Positions 51,646-60,787 of a DNA stretch of 64,000 nucleotides are shown here, piece by piece. The notes under the pieces were generated by a model. That model saw nothing but the letters and a program-made list of their open reading frames with translations. It was not told where the DNA came from and ran no database searches. Made by a program: the position numbers and the translations under genes. How positions within the stretch are numbered: position 1 is the stretch's first letter; each line of letters begins with the position of its first letter. Source of the stretch: Candidatus Acetatifactor stercoripullorum (GTDB lineage Bacteria > Bacillota > Clostridia > Lachnospirales > Lachnospiraceae); NCBI GenBank assembly GCA_019114005.1, contig DXGH01000064.1:16440-80439 (forward strand), in the 5' to 3' direction.

Positions 51646-51940
51646 ATACAAGGTTAAAATCAGCCCCAGAGCAATACGCGAATTAGACAGCATTTACAAA
51701 TATCTTGCAAGTGAAAAAATGGTTCCTGAAAATGCTAAGGGACAGCTTGGCAGAATTAAAAAGGCCATTTTGAATTTAGACACCTTTCCACAGTCCCACC
51801 AAGAGCGTAATGAAGGCAGATATGCGGGTAAGGGTTACAGGCAGCTGCTGATTGATAATTATATCGCTATTTTCCGCATTGATGAATCAAGCAAAACAGT
51901 TTATGTTGTAACGATACAGTACCAAGGACGAAATTTATAA
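51638..51940 (+). CDS. RelE/ParE-family toxin
   Basis: KVKISPRAIRELDSIYKYLASEKMVPENAKGQLGRIKKAI...GYRQLLIDNYIAIFRIDESSKTVYVVTIQYQGRNL; TTG start overlapping antitoxin stop. Confidence 0.9.
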   Translation: MDKYKVKISPRAIRELDSIYKYLASEKMVPENAKGQLGRIKKAILNLDTFPQSHQERNEGRYAGKGYRQLLIDNYIAIFRIDESSKTVYVVTIQYQGRNL

Positions 51941-51960
51941 GATAAGCGCTAAATGGAAAT

Positions 51961-52926
51961 TTAACGTTCCGATAGAAATGCAATGATACTTTCACTTATT
52001 GCTTTGTATTCGTAGTCATGAACATAATGCGGGCAGTTTAATTCTATATATTTTCCTCCATCAATCTGTGCTATATATTCTATAGGAATTTTCCGCCATG
52101 TGTCTTTATCGAATCCTGTTCCACCAGAACCGTCGGAAATAAATAACAGCATTGGAAGCTGCGGGATTCCCATGCTATTCACCGTTTCAGCGTTTTCCTT
52201 CACCCATTCAGTTTCATTTATCATAGTTACAGTTGCCGTGCGGCTGTAGAAAACAGCTTTATAGATTTCTTTTTCTTTGTCCGATAAGGTGCCGTACTTT
52301 ACAGCATCACTGTCCGACAGCCCCGGAATAAATCGAGTGACACCTATGTTTGCTGCCCAGCTTGCAATACGCATAAGAGGAATATTTATATTCATGCTGT
52401 CATAATACTCTGGAACTGCCATGTCAAGCCCGATAATTGCAGACACCTCATTGGGATATTTCTGCGCCCAATATAAGGCTTCAAGCCCTGACATAGAGTG
52501 CGGGCAAAGGACATAAGGTGCGGTTAATCCCGCCGATGCAAGCGCTGTCCTTGTGTCTTCAAGTATAGAATCAATATCTCTGTTTTTATCGACAACATCA
52601 CTGAAACCATACCCGAATTTTTCTACAACGGCAATCTGATATTTATCACTTAAAAGAGAATAGAGGGATTTGAAATCCAGTATGGGAGAACAAGTACCTC
52701 CGCCCGACATAAAAACAAGCGTTGTATCACCTGTACCTTCAATATAGACGCTCATATTGTGTCCATCAACTTCAACCATCTTTCCTAATGGCAGGCGCAA
52801 TTCAGCTTCTCCTTTTAAATGGATTTGATGATTGATGTATATGATAAGCAGCAATATAAGCATTGCAACAATCACAATAAAAATTATTTTCATAGCTCTT
52901 TTCCTCTTTCTCATAGTGTTCCCCAC
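51961..52926 (-). CDS. Alpha/beta hydrolase, membrane anchored
   Basis: N-terminal TM; TLVFMSGGGTCSP, APYVLCPHSMSGLEALYWAQKYP nucleophile elbow. Confidence 0.88.
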   Translation of the reverse strand: MGNTMRKRKRAMKIIFIVIVAMLILLLIIYINHQIHLKGEAELRLPLGKMVEVDGHNMSVYIEGTGDTTLVFMSGGGTCSPILDFKSLYSLLSDKYQIAVVEKFGYGFSDVVDKNRDIDSILEDTRTALASAGLTAPYVLCPHSMSGLEALYWAQKYPNEVSAIIGLDMAVPEYYDSMNINIPLMRIASWAANIGVTRFIPGLSDSDAVKYGTLSDKEKEIYKAVFYSRTATVTMINETEWVKENAETVNSMGIPQLPMLLFISDGSGGTGFDKDTWRKIPIEYIAQIDGGKYIELNCPHYVHDYEYKAISESIIAFLSER

Positions 52927-53166
52927 CTCTGTGCCTTTGCGTCTGGCTCCTTGATGACATTTAAATTCCGATTTTTTGTCCTATTCAACACTAAGAAAAG
53001 TATAGCATAAGGCTGTGTACAAATCTACTTCCTCTCAGCTTGAAATGGAACGAAAGGGCGTTTGTTTCCACGCTCTCGGAATTGTGGTAAAATAAGATGA
53101 TTTATGGGAAGGGAAAGCTATAACAGGAGCCTTTTGGGGAAAAGACTTAATAAAGGGAGACCGATT

Positions 53167-53592
53167 ATGATCAGAGAACGAAAAGAGACAGAAATTGACA
53201 GGATCATGGAAATTTGGCTGGATACCAATCAAAAGGCACACAGCTTTATTTCTCCCAGATACTGGGAGGAGCATTTTGCGCCTGTAAAAGAAATGATGCC
53301 AAAGGCCCGGGTTTATGTTTATGAAGAGGAAAGGAGCGGAGAGATTCTGGGCTTTGTGGGGCTGAGCGGTGATTACATTGCCGGAATTTTTGTCTGCGAA
53401 AAATGCCAGTCCCAGGGAGTGGGAAAACAGCTCATGGATTTTGTAAAATCTATCAAGGGCAGACTGTCATTACATGTATACCGGAAAAACAAAGGAGCTG
53501 TGGCCTTTTATAAGCGGGAAGGGTTTACAGTGGCATCCGAAGAGAAAGAGGAAAGCACCGGGGAGCAGGAATATTTTATGGTGTGGAAATAG
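53167..53592 (+). CDS. GNAT-family N-acetyltransferase
   Basis: MIRERKETEIDRIMEIWLDTNQKAH...IAGIFVCEKCQSQGVGKQLMDFVKS...LHVYRKNKGAVAFYKREGF. Confidence 0.92.
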   Translation: MIRERKETEIDRIMEIWLDTNQKAHSFISPRYWEEHFAPVKEMMPKARVYVYEEERSGEILGFVGLSGDYIAGIFVCEKCQSQGVGKQLMDFVKSIKGRLSLHVYRKNKGAVAFYKREGFTVASEEKEESTGEQEYFMVWK

Positions 53593-53739
53593 CGTTGGTG
53601 TACAAGGGCATACGGTGGAGGATGGAAAAGGAACAAAAGTGCAAAACCAGGATATAAAATTCATAGTTTTCCTTTTGCGGGATAAATTAAAATAAAAGCA
53701 CAGAGAAACCCGTACATCAAAGCTAAAGGAGGATAAGTA

Positions 53740-54311
53740 TGAAGAAAAAGTTAATTCCACTGTTATGTGCATCTCTTCTGGCGGGAGCGCTTGCAGGATG
53801 CGGCCAGACACAGGGAAGCGCCGGACAGAGTGCTGGAAAAGGTAAATGAGATCACCCTGGAAAAGATCAATATGACGCTGGATTTGGAAATCATGCTCCA
53901 GCTATGATCCAAGCTGGATACAGGCCGGTTATCTTGTGGATATGAGTGAGCTTTTGCCGGAATACGGACAGGATATCATAAACAGCTACAGCTCTCCGGA
54001 ATTTGCTATGGCGGCAAGCTTGGACGGATATTTTGGAAAAGTATAATATTGATGTGTCACAGATTCATTCCCTGGCGGATGTAGATGCTGTGTTTGCACA
54101 GGTGGCCGAGCAGGAGCCAGAAATGTGGATGGTTTCTTTTGAAAACACCGGTATGCCTGATATGGAAATGCTGGATTATATCTGTGGACTGCAGGATTTC
54201 GTGATCCCTGATCCCACAGAGAGTACGGAGGTTACCACTCTTTTTCAGGCGGATTCCTTTAAGACATGGTGCGATTACAATTTTAGAATAATAAAAACAG
54301 GTAGTTTTTGA
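53740..54311 (+). pseudogene. Decayed ABC-transporter substrate-binding lipoprotein
   Basis: Signal peptide/lipobox MKKKLIPLLCASLLAGALAGCGQ, then SBP-like pieces (SSYDPSWIQAGYLVDMSELLPEYGQDIINSYSSPEFAMAASLDG; ILEKYNIDVSQIHSLADVDAVF) split across frames. Confidence 0.75.
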
Positions 54312-54467
54312 CACTGCCACAAATTTGAAGGAGATGCAGATTATGAAACTGTTTCAAGTTGCAGACCGGTATTATAAAGAGAGCAGATGGAAAACCCTTG
54401 CGGCTTACCTTCCGCTGAAGGAAAAATTGTTCCGCACATGGCAGGCGGAAGAACAGGAGAAAACGGT

Positions 54468-55136
54468 ATGAGTAATGAAAAAGTTTATGGCATGAGTTTC
54501 AGCAAAATCTATCCATTTCTGGTCAGCAAAGCAGAGAAAAAAGGGCGCACATTGGGCGAAGTGACTCAAGTGATCACTTGGCTGACCGGGTACACTGCAG
54601 AAGAAATTCAAAAGGCTGCGGCAAGTTCTGTGACATACGGCGACTTTTTCCGCAATGCCCCGCATCTGAACCCGAACAGGAAGCAAATCACCGGTGTTAT
54701 ATGCGGCGTGCGTGTGGAAACGATTGAGGAACCGCTGATGCAGGAGATTCGGTATCTGGATAAACTTATTGACGAACTTGCCAAAGGCAAGGCTATGGAG
54801 AAAATACTGCGTGGACAGGTGCAAATCTGTGAAGCAGGTATAAAAAACAATGGAAAAACCTATCTGTTTGATGTAGTAATTGAACCCGTCCCCGAAAAAG
54901 GCGGTGCTTATGTGCGGTTTCCCTATGACATCCGAAAAGAATTTGGGAGGGGGCGTGTCAAGGCAGAAATTACCTTTGACGGCGAGCCATATTCTGGCAG
55001 TATCGTGAATATGGGTCTCAAAAATGACGATGGCTCAATTTGCTATATCATTGGCATTCGGAAAGATATTCGGACAAAAATAGGAAAACAGCCGGGAGAC
55101 ACCGTAAAAGTTACAGTAAAGGCGGTTCAGCCATAA
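54468..55136 (+). CDS. DUF2200 plus DUF1905 two-domain protein
   Basis: [42 protein letters not shown]...[21 protein letters not shown] then [49 protein letters not shown]. Confidence 0.8.
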   Translation: MSNEKVYGMSFSKIYPFLVSKAEKKGRTLGEVTQVITWLTGYTAEEIQKAAASSVTYGDFFRNAPHLNPNRKQITGVICGVRVETIEEPLMQEIRYLDKLIDELAKGKAMEKILRGQVQICEAGIKNNGKTYLFDVVIEPVPEKGGAYVRFPYDIRKEFGRGRVKAEITFDGEPYSGSIVNMGLKNDDGSICYIIGIRKDIRTKIGKQPGDTVKVTVKAVQP

Positions 55137-55152
55137 GGGAAGCGGAAAGCCG

Positions 55153-55269
55153 TGTGGGAATGTCCAAAATGCGGACGGAAGTTCAAGAATATAAATCAAA
55201 ACCATTACTGCGGTATTGCGCCGCAGAATATTGAGGAATACATGAGAAGCCGCTGCCCCTCGGCCTGAT
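55153..55269 (+). pseudogene. Fragment of a zinc-ribbon/DUF1801-type gene
   Basis: VWECPKCGRKFKNINQNHYCGIAPQNIEEYMRSRCPSA* in frame, then a stop. Confidence 0.45.
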
Positions 55270-55311
55270 TGGCGAGATTGCGGCATGGTGCGGGAAGGAG
55301 CACGGAGAATA

Positions 55312-55689
55312 ATGGACGCGGATACACTTCTTTTCTTTGAAGGGCATATGGGTGCCCTTCCGCTTTATGAGAAGCTGGAAGAACAAATTTTAACTGATAT
55401 TGATAACGTGCGCATTAAGGTGCAGAAAAGCCAGATTTCCTTTTATAATAAGCATATGTTCGCCTGCGTGTCGTTTGCACGGGTGCGGAAAAAGAAGGAC
55501 TGCCCGGAAAATTATATTGTGGTGACTTTCGGCTTGGAACATAAGGCGGATTCTTTCCGGATTGACATTGCGACTGAGCCTTACCCTAACCGATGGACCC
55601 ATCATCTGCTCATTTCCGATTTGGATGAAATTGACGAGGAGCTGATAGGCTGGATCAAGGAAGCGGCGGAGTTTGCCTGGCAAAAATAA
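55312..55689 (+). CDS. DUF5655-like protein
   Basis: LPLYEKLEEQILTDIDNVRIKVQKSQISFYNKHMFACVSFARVRKKKDCPENYIVVTFGL. Confidence 0.65.
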   Translation: MDADTLLFFEGHMGALPLYEKLEEQILTDIDNVRIKVQKSQISFYNKHMFACVSFARVRKKKDCPENYIVVTFGLEHKADSFRIDIATEPYPNRWTHHLLISDLDEIDEELIGWIKEAAEFAWQK

Positions 55690-55907
55690 TGATGGGCTGG
55701 CGGAAAGCCTCGTTAAGGACAGTGGGGGAGGCCTGCGGACGGACTTAAAGGATTTGAACCTTACAAAATTAATAATCCGGTACCTGTCACGGATGATATG
55801 CTTTTTGATCTGTATGGGACTATGAATTCCCGTTCGTTTGTGCTAAAATAGCTACAGAGAGAATGAATGAAAATGTGCGAAAGACGAATAAGGAAAGGAC
55901 GGGAACC

Positions 55908-56276
55908 ATGAAACAGAGTGTAAAGGATTATGTGATTGAGAAGGTAAACGAGCTGATCAATGCTCCTACCTGCTGCGCAGAGGCAAAGAAAGCAGCCCAG
56001 AACTGGCTTGACGCCCTTGGAACGGACAGGGAAGCTGAGCAGACAAAAAGCCTGATTGCAGAATTGGAGCAGGATATTGTCACCGTTGACGGACTGATCG
56101 CTTTTTCCGGTTCGGAAGCAGGGGAAAAGGTATTCGGTGCAGAAAAGGCAAAAGAGGTGAATGCCCACGCACAGGAAATCAAGGCAGCCGGAGCAAAATA
56201 CTGCGATTGTCCTGCTTGCGCGGTGGTGGCGGCAATCCTGGAAGAAAAGAAGAATTTGTTGACAGACATAGAGTAA
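55908..56276 (+). CDS. Conserved hypothetical protein
   Basis: MKQSVKDYVIEKVNELINAPTCCAEAKKAAQNWLDALGT...KYCDCPACAVVAAILEEKKNLL; RBS aaggacggg. Confidence 0.65.
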   Translation: MKQSVKDYVIEKVNELINAPTCCAEAKKAAQNWLDALGTDREAEQTKSLIAELEQDIVTVDGLIAFSGSEAGEKVFGAEKAKEVNAHAQEIKAAGAKYCDCPACAVVAAILEEKKNLLTDIE

Positions 56277-56393
56277 AGTACTATAATGACTGGCAGGCAA
56301 GGGCGCTTTGAAGGTTTCAAGGCGCCTATCTTTGTGCCGCCTCTTCGCGGCCAGTTACTTGTAAATGAGGAATAACATTAGAGGAATCATATT

Positions 56394-57107
56394 ATGAAAA
56401 AACCAATCATTGCGCTGCTGCCGTTGTATGACAGCGAAAAAGAATCCTACTGGATGCTTCCCGGATATATGAAGGGAATTGAAAAAGCGGGAGGTATTCC
56501 TGTTATGCTGCCTCTTTGCACAAACACTGAAATATTAGATACGCTGGCGGATCAATACGACGGCTTTCTGTTCACCGGGGGACAGGATGTTTCCCCTGGG
56601 CTTTATAAGGCGGAAAAATCCGCTCTTTGCGGTGAAATATGTAAAGAAAGGGATCAGATGGAAAAATATCTGCTGGAGAGAGTGCTTCATTTGGATAAGC
56701 CCATTTTGGGAATCTGCCGGGGCATACAGATTCTGAATGCGGTGCTTGGAGGAACCCTGTATCAGGATCTGCAGGCAGAGCACCCGTCGAAGATTACACA
56801 TCGGCAAAAGCCCCCTTATGATAAGCCAATCCACAGTGTAAGGCTGGAGCCGGATTCGCCCCTTTGCCTTTTGCTGCAAAAGCCGACTCTGGGAGTCAAC
56901 AGCTGCCACCACCAGGCGATCAAGGAGCTTTCCTCTGCACTAACGCCAATGGCATATTCCGAGGACGGTCTGACAGAGGCGGTTTACAAGGCGGATGCCC
57001 GCTTCGTGTGGGCGGTACAATGGCACCCTGAATTTTCCTACGAAAGTGATGAAAACAGTCTTGCAATTTTCCGGGAATTTATCAAAAGAGCAGCGCAGGA
57101 CGCGTAA
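56394..57107 (+). CDS. Gamma-glutamyl-gamma-aminobutyrate hydrolase family (class I GATase, peptidase C26)
   Basis: GFLFTGGQDVSPGLY, PILGICRGIQILNAVLGGTLYQDL, FVWAVQWHPEFSYESD. Confidence 0.93.
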   Translation: MKKPIIALLPLYDSEKESYWMLPGYMKGIEKAGGIPVMLPLCTNTEILDTLADQYDGFLFTGGQDVSPGLYKAEKSALCGEICKERDQMEKYLLERVLHLDKPILGICRGIQILNAVLGGTLYQDLQAEHPSKITHRQKPPYDKPIHSVRLEPDSPLCLLLQKPTLGVNSCHHQAIKELSSALTPMAYSEDGLTEAVYKADARFVWAVQWHPEFSYESDENSLAIFREFIKRAAQDA

Positions 57108-57109
57108 GC

Positions 57110-58351
57110 CTACCGGTTTACCATCCTTTTGTATTCACTGGGAGAGCAGCCGATATGCTTTTTGAAAATTCTTGAAAAATAAGCAAAGTCCTGGAAGCCT
57201 GCATTTCCTGCTACCTCTGCCACAGACATATTTGTGGTATTGAAATATTGGATGGCCGACTGAATTCTCTCCTTTTGAATGAAATCTGTCAGGCTTTGCG
57301 TGGTTTCCCTGCGGAACCGTCCGGAGATGTAAGCAGGATTTTTGTGGAAATAGTCGGCGATGGCAGAAAGATTCAAATCCTCGGAAATATGTGCCGACAC
57401 ATAATTCATGATATTGCAGACTAAGCTGGAATACTCTGGCAGACTGTGATTTTTTACCATAAGGCAGTATTTCCGGCAGATTTCATAGGGCAGCCGGAGG
57501 AGCTGCTGATATTCGGCTGTCTCAATGCGGTATTCATAGGTGAGATAGCATTTCATAATGAAAACAGGATGAACCTGCGTAGCAAGCATACGGCTTAAGC
57601 AGAAGGAATTGAGAAAGCAGGCCGCTTTGTGCAGCTGCTGCGGCAAAATGCCCGGGCGGCATCCAATATAATCCAGAAGAAGCTTCAGTTTATCTGAGGC
57701 TTCTTCTGTTTTTCCCCGCAGCAAGGCAAAGCCAAAGTCCTCTAAATGACGGCAGCAGACCTCCGCCTGGTCTGCAGAGAAGGAGGCGACATAATCATCA
57801 ATGGAAGAAAATGACAGCCGCGGATTCTGCTTCTGGGAGAAGCTGATATATTCAGGATAGGCCTTTTCAAATTCCGGAAGGAATGCAGACAGAAGGTGGC
57901 GGAGGGTGGAGGCCATATTCTGCGGGTCTGCTGTGGGAAGGCTGTAATAGAAGCGCCGGAGCACATCCTGATGCTTTACAGGGAAATGATGGGCCTGAAC
58001 GATCCGGATCAGATCCTGATCGGTTATCTGGCGGTCACGGAAGGGTCCAAGACAGATGAAGTCAGGGGTGCTTTCACAGGGAAGCAGGGCAATAATGTTG
58101 TAAAATTCCAGGGCGCTGTAGATAATAAACAGCCGATGCTCCCTGATCATATTTTGGCTTTTTGCCAAAAGGGAGGCAATATCCTCCTTTTGCAGAAGCA
58201 AACTGCGGAACCCTCTGTCTGCCTTATCCAGATCAGTGTAAGGGGCCGATAGATACCAGGCGTCAGTCATGTAGGCATCGGAAATGATCTGGCGGATAAA
58301 GGGAAAGGCTTCTTTTATGGGTACAGAGAACAGCAAAATAATCACCACCAT
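57110..58351 (-). CDS. AraC-family transcriptional regulator
   Basis: C-terminal double HTH: NLSAIADYFHKNPAYISGRFRRETTQSLTDFIQKERIQSAIQYFNTTNMSVAEVAGNAGFQDFAYFSRIFKKHIGCSPSEYKR. Confidence 0.94.
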   Translation of the reverse strand: MVVIILLFSVPIKEAFPFIRQIISDAYMTDAWYLSAPYTDLDKADRGFRSLLLQKEDIASLLAKSQNMIREHRLFIIYSALEFYNIIALLPCESTPDFICLGPFRDRQITDQDLIRIVQAHHFPVKHQDVLRRFYYSLPTADPQNMASTLRHLLSAFLPEFEKAYPEYISFSQKQNPRLSFSSIDDYVASFSADQAEVCCRHLEDFGFALLRGKTEEASDKLKLLLDYIGCRPGILPQQLHKAACFLNSFCLSRMLATQVHPVFIMKCYLTYEYRIETAEYQQLLRLPYEICRKYCLMVKNHSLPEYSSLVCNIMNYVSAHISEDLNLSAIADYFHKNPAYISGRFRRETTQSLTDFIQKERIQSAIQYFNTTNMSVAEVAGNAGFQDFAYFSRIFKKHIGCSPSEYKRMVNR

Positions 58352-58504
58352 GTTAAATATTTTTATTTTAAATCAAAATAACACAAAAATAATCCAAATA
58401 CAATAGGAATAATACAAGCGAAAGAAGAACAAGGCTGTTATAATATTCCCAAGAGTAGTACTTATTTCACATTTTTGGAAGCAAAAGGAAGGAGGACAAA
58501 TCCA

Positions 58505-60769
58505 ATGGTAAAAACAAACTGGAATCAGGGCTGGCAGTTTAGCAAGGACAGCATTTCTGTTGAGGGAGGGGCTTCAGTATTGAAGCAAGGGAGCTGGGAA
58601 GCCGTAAATCTGCCCCATACCTGGAACGGAATGGATGGACAGGATGGGGGCAACGATTATTATCGGGGAACCTGCTGTTATGTAAAGCATTTGGAAAGGC
58701 CTGGGGATGCGGATGAAAAGGAAATATATCTTGAATTTGAAGGAGCCAATTCCTCTGCCGACGTCTATGTGAACGGTAGGGCGGCGGCGCATCATGACGG
58801 CGGCTATTCTACCTGGAGAGTCAATATCACGGAATTTCTTGAAAAGGACAATGAGATTGTTGTGGCGGTGGATAATGCCCCCAATGATCATGTGTACCCG
58901 CAGATGGCAGATTTTACCTTTTACGGCGGATTGTACCGGAATGTAAACCTTTTGAGCGTAAGCCGCACGCGGTTTGATCTGGATTATTTCGGAGGTCCCG
59001 GCATCACGGCGACACCAAAGATAGAGGGGAAGGACGCCCTGGTAAAAGTATGTGCTTATGTGACCGGCATCACCGGCGGAGAGAAAATTACCTTTTCCAT
59101 TTGTGACGACGGCAGCACAGTGGCAGAAACCACAGTGGATGCAGCTTCACCGGAAGCGGAGCTGAGTATTACAGACGTTCACTTGTGGAACGGGAGGAAG
59201 GATCCCCATTTATACACATTAAAGGCTGTACTGGAAGGAGATGGGCAGACACTGGATGAGCGAAGCGTCCGCTTTGGCTGCCGTACCTTTGAGATTAACC
59301 CTGAGAGAGGTTTTATCTTAAACGGAGAGGAATATCCGCTGCACGGGGTATCCCGTCATCAGGATCGCCCTAAAATCGGGAATGCCCTCAGCAGAAGGGA
59401 TCACGAGGAGGATATGGCACTGATTCTGGAAATGGGGGCAAACACCATACGCTTGGCCCATTACCAGCACGACCAGTATTTTTATGATTTGTGCGATGAG
59501 AACGGAATGGTGGTCTGGGCGGAAATTCCCTATATTTCCAGACATATGCCGGGAGGGAGGGAAAATACCGTCTCTCAGATGAAGGAGCTGATCATTCAGA
59601 ATTATAATCATCCCAGCATCGTGGTGTGGGGGCTTTCCAATGAGATCACCATGGGCGGCGAGGAGGATGCGGACCTGATTGAGAATCATAAAATATTAAA
59701 TGACCTTGCACATCAGATGGATCCTGCCAGGCTGACCACTATGGCGGTTGTCTCCATGTGCAGTATAGATGCGTCTTATCTGAAAATCCCGGATGTGATT
59801 TCCTATAATCACTATTATGGGTGGTATGGTGGAGATACCTCCATGAATGGAGAGTTTTTCGATGGGTTCCATGCAAAATATCCCGAAATACCTATTGGAA
59901 TGAGCGAGTATGGCTGTGAGGCACTTAACTGGCATACCTCCAATCCGGAGCAGGGGGACTACACGGAGGAGTATCAGGCATATTATCATGAGGAGCTGAT
60001 CAAGCAGCTCTTTACCAGGCCTTTTATATGGGCTACCCATGTGTGGAATATGTTTGACTTTGCGGCGGACGCCAGAGCGGAGGGCGGCGAGGACGGAATG
60101 AATCACAAGGGTTTGGTGACCTTTGACAGAAAGTATAAAAAGGACGCCTTTTACGCGTACAAGGCATGGCTTTCTGACGAGCCCTTTGTACATATCTGTG
60201 GAAAGCGCTATGTGGACCGGGTGGAGGATGTGACCAGGGTGACGGTTTACTCCAACCAGCCCCAGGTGGAGCTGTTTGTGAACGGAGAAAGCATTGGCAG
60301 CAAGACCTCCGATGTGCATTTCTTTTACTTTGATGTTCCCAATGCGGGAGAAAGCAAAATCGAAGCAAAAGCCGGGGAATGCGTGGATGAAAGCGTGATC
60401 CGCAGGGTGGAGGTCTTTAACGAGGACTACCGCATGAAGGAAACCGGCGATGTGATCAACTGGTTTGAGATTGATATGCCGGAAGGGTATTTCTCCATCA
60501 ATGACAAGCTTTCTGATATTATGTCTGTCCCGGAGGGACAGCAGTTTGTGGCCTCCTTCAGCGCGGGACTGATGAAGAGGATGAAGGGCTCAGACGGAAA
60601 GGAGGGAGAGGCTGCCGGATTTAAGGTGAACGAAGGCATGATGAAAATGATGTCGGGCTTTACGGTTAAGAGACTGCTTTCCATGATGGGGATGGCCGGA
60701 AACGGAGCCGTCTCAAAAGAGGAAATGCTGGAGCTGAACCGTCAGCTCAACCGTATCAGGAAAAAATAA
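58505..60769 (+). CDS. Glycoside hydrolase family 2 (beta-galactosidase/beta-glucuronidase-like)
   Basis: LPHTWNGMDGQDGGNDYYRGTCCYVK, LHGVSRHQDRPKIGNALSRRDHEEDMALILEMGANTIRLAHYQHDQYFYDLCDENGMVVWAEIPY, HPSIVVWGLSNEI. Confidence 0.94.
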   Translation: MVKTNWNQGWQFSKDSISVEGGASVLKQGSWEAVNLPHTWNGMDGQDGGNDYYRGTCCYVKHLERPGDADEKEIYLEFEGANSSADVYVNGRAAAHHDGGYSTWRVNITEFLEKDNEIVVAVDNAPNDHVYPQMADFTFYGGLYRNVNLLSVSRTRFDLDYFGGPGITATPKIEGKDALVKVCAYVTGITGGEKITFSICDDGSTVAETTVDAASPEAELSITDVHLWNGRKDPHLYTLKAVLEGDGQTLDERSVRFGCRTFEINPERGFILNGEEYPLHGVSRHQDRPKIGNALSRRDHEEDMALILEMGANTIRLAHYQHDQYFYDLCDENGMVVWAEIPYISRHMPGGRENTVSQMKELIIQNYNHPSIVVWGLSNEITMGGEEDADLIENHKILNDLAHQMDPARLTTMAVVSMCSIDASYLKIPDVISYNHYYGWYGGDTSMNGEFFDGFHAKYPEIPIGMSEYGCEALNWHTSNPEQGDYTEEYQAYYHEELIKQLFTRPFIWATHVWNMFDFAADARAEGGEDGMNHKGLVTFDRKYKKDAFYAYKAWLSDEPFVHICGKRYVDRVEDVTRVTVYSNQPQVELFVNGESIGSKTSDVHFFYFDVPNAGESKIEAKAGECVDESVIRRVEVFNEDYRMKETGDVINWFEIDMPEGYFSINDKLSDIMSVPEGQQFVASFSAGLMKRMKGSDGKEGEAAGFKVNEGMMKMMSGFTVKRLLSMMGMAGNGAVSKEEMLELNRQLNRIRKK

Positions 60770-60787
60770 TTTTGCGAGGATAATCAT

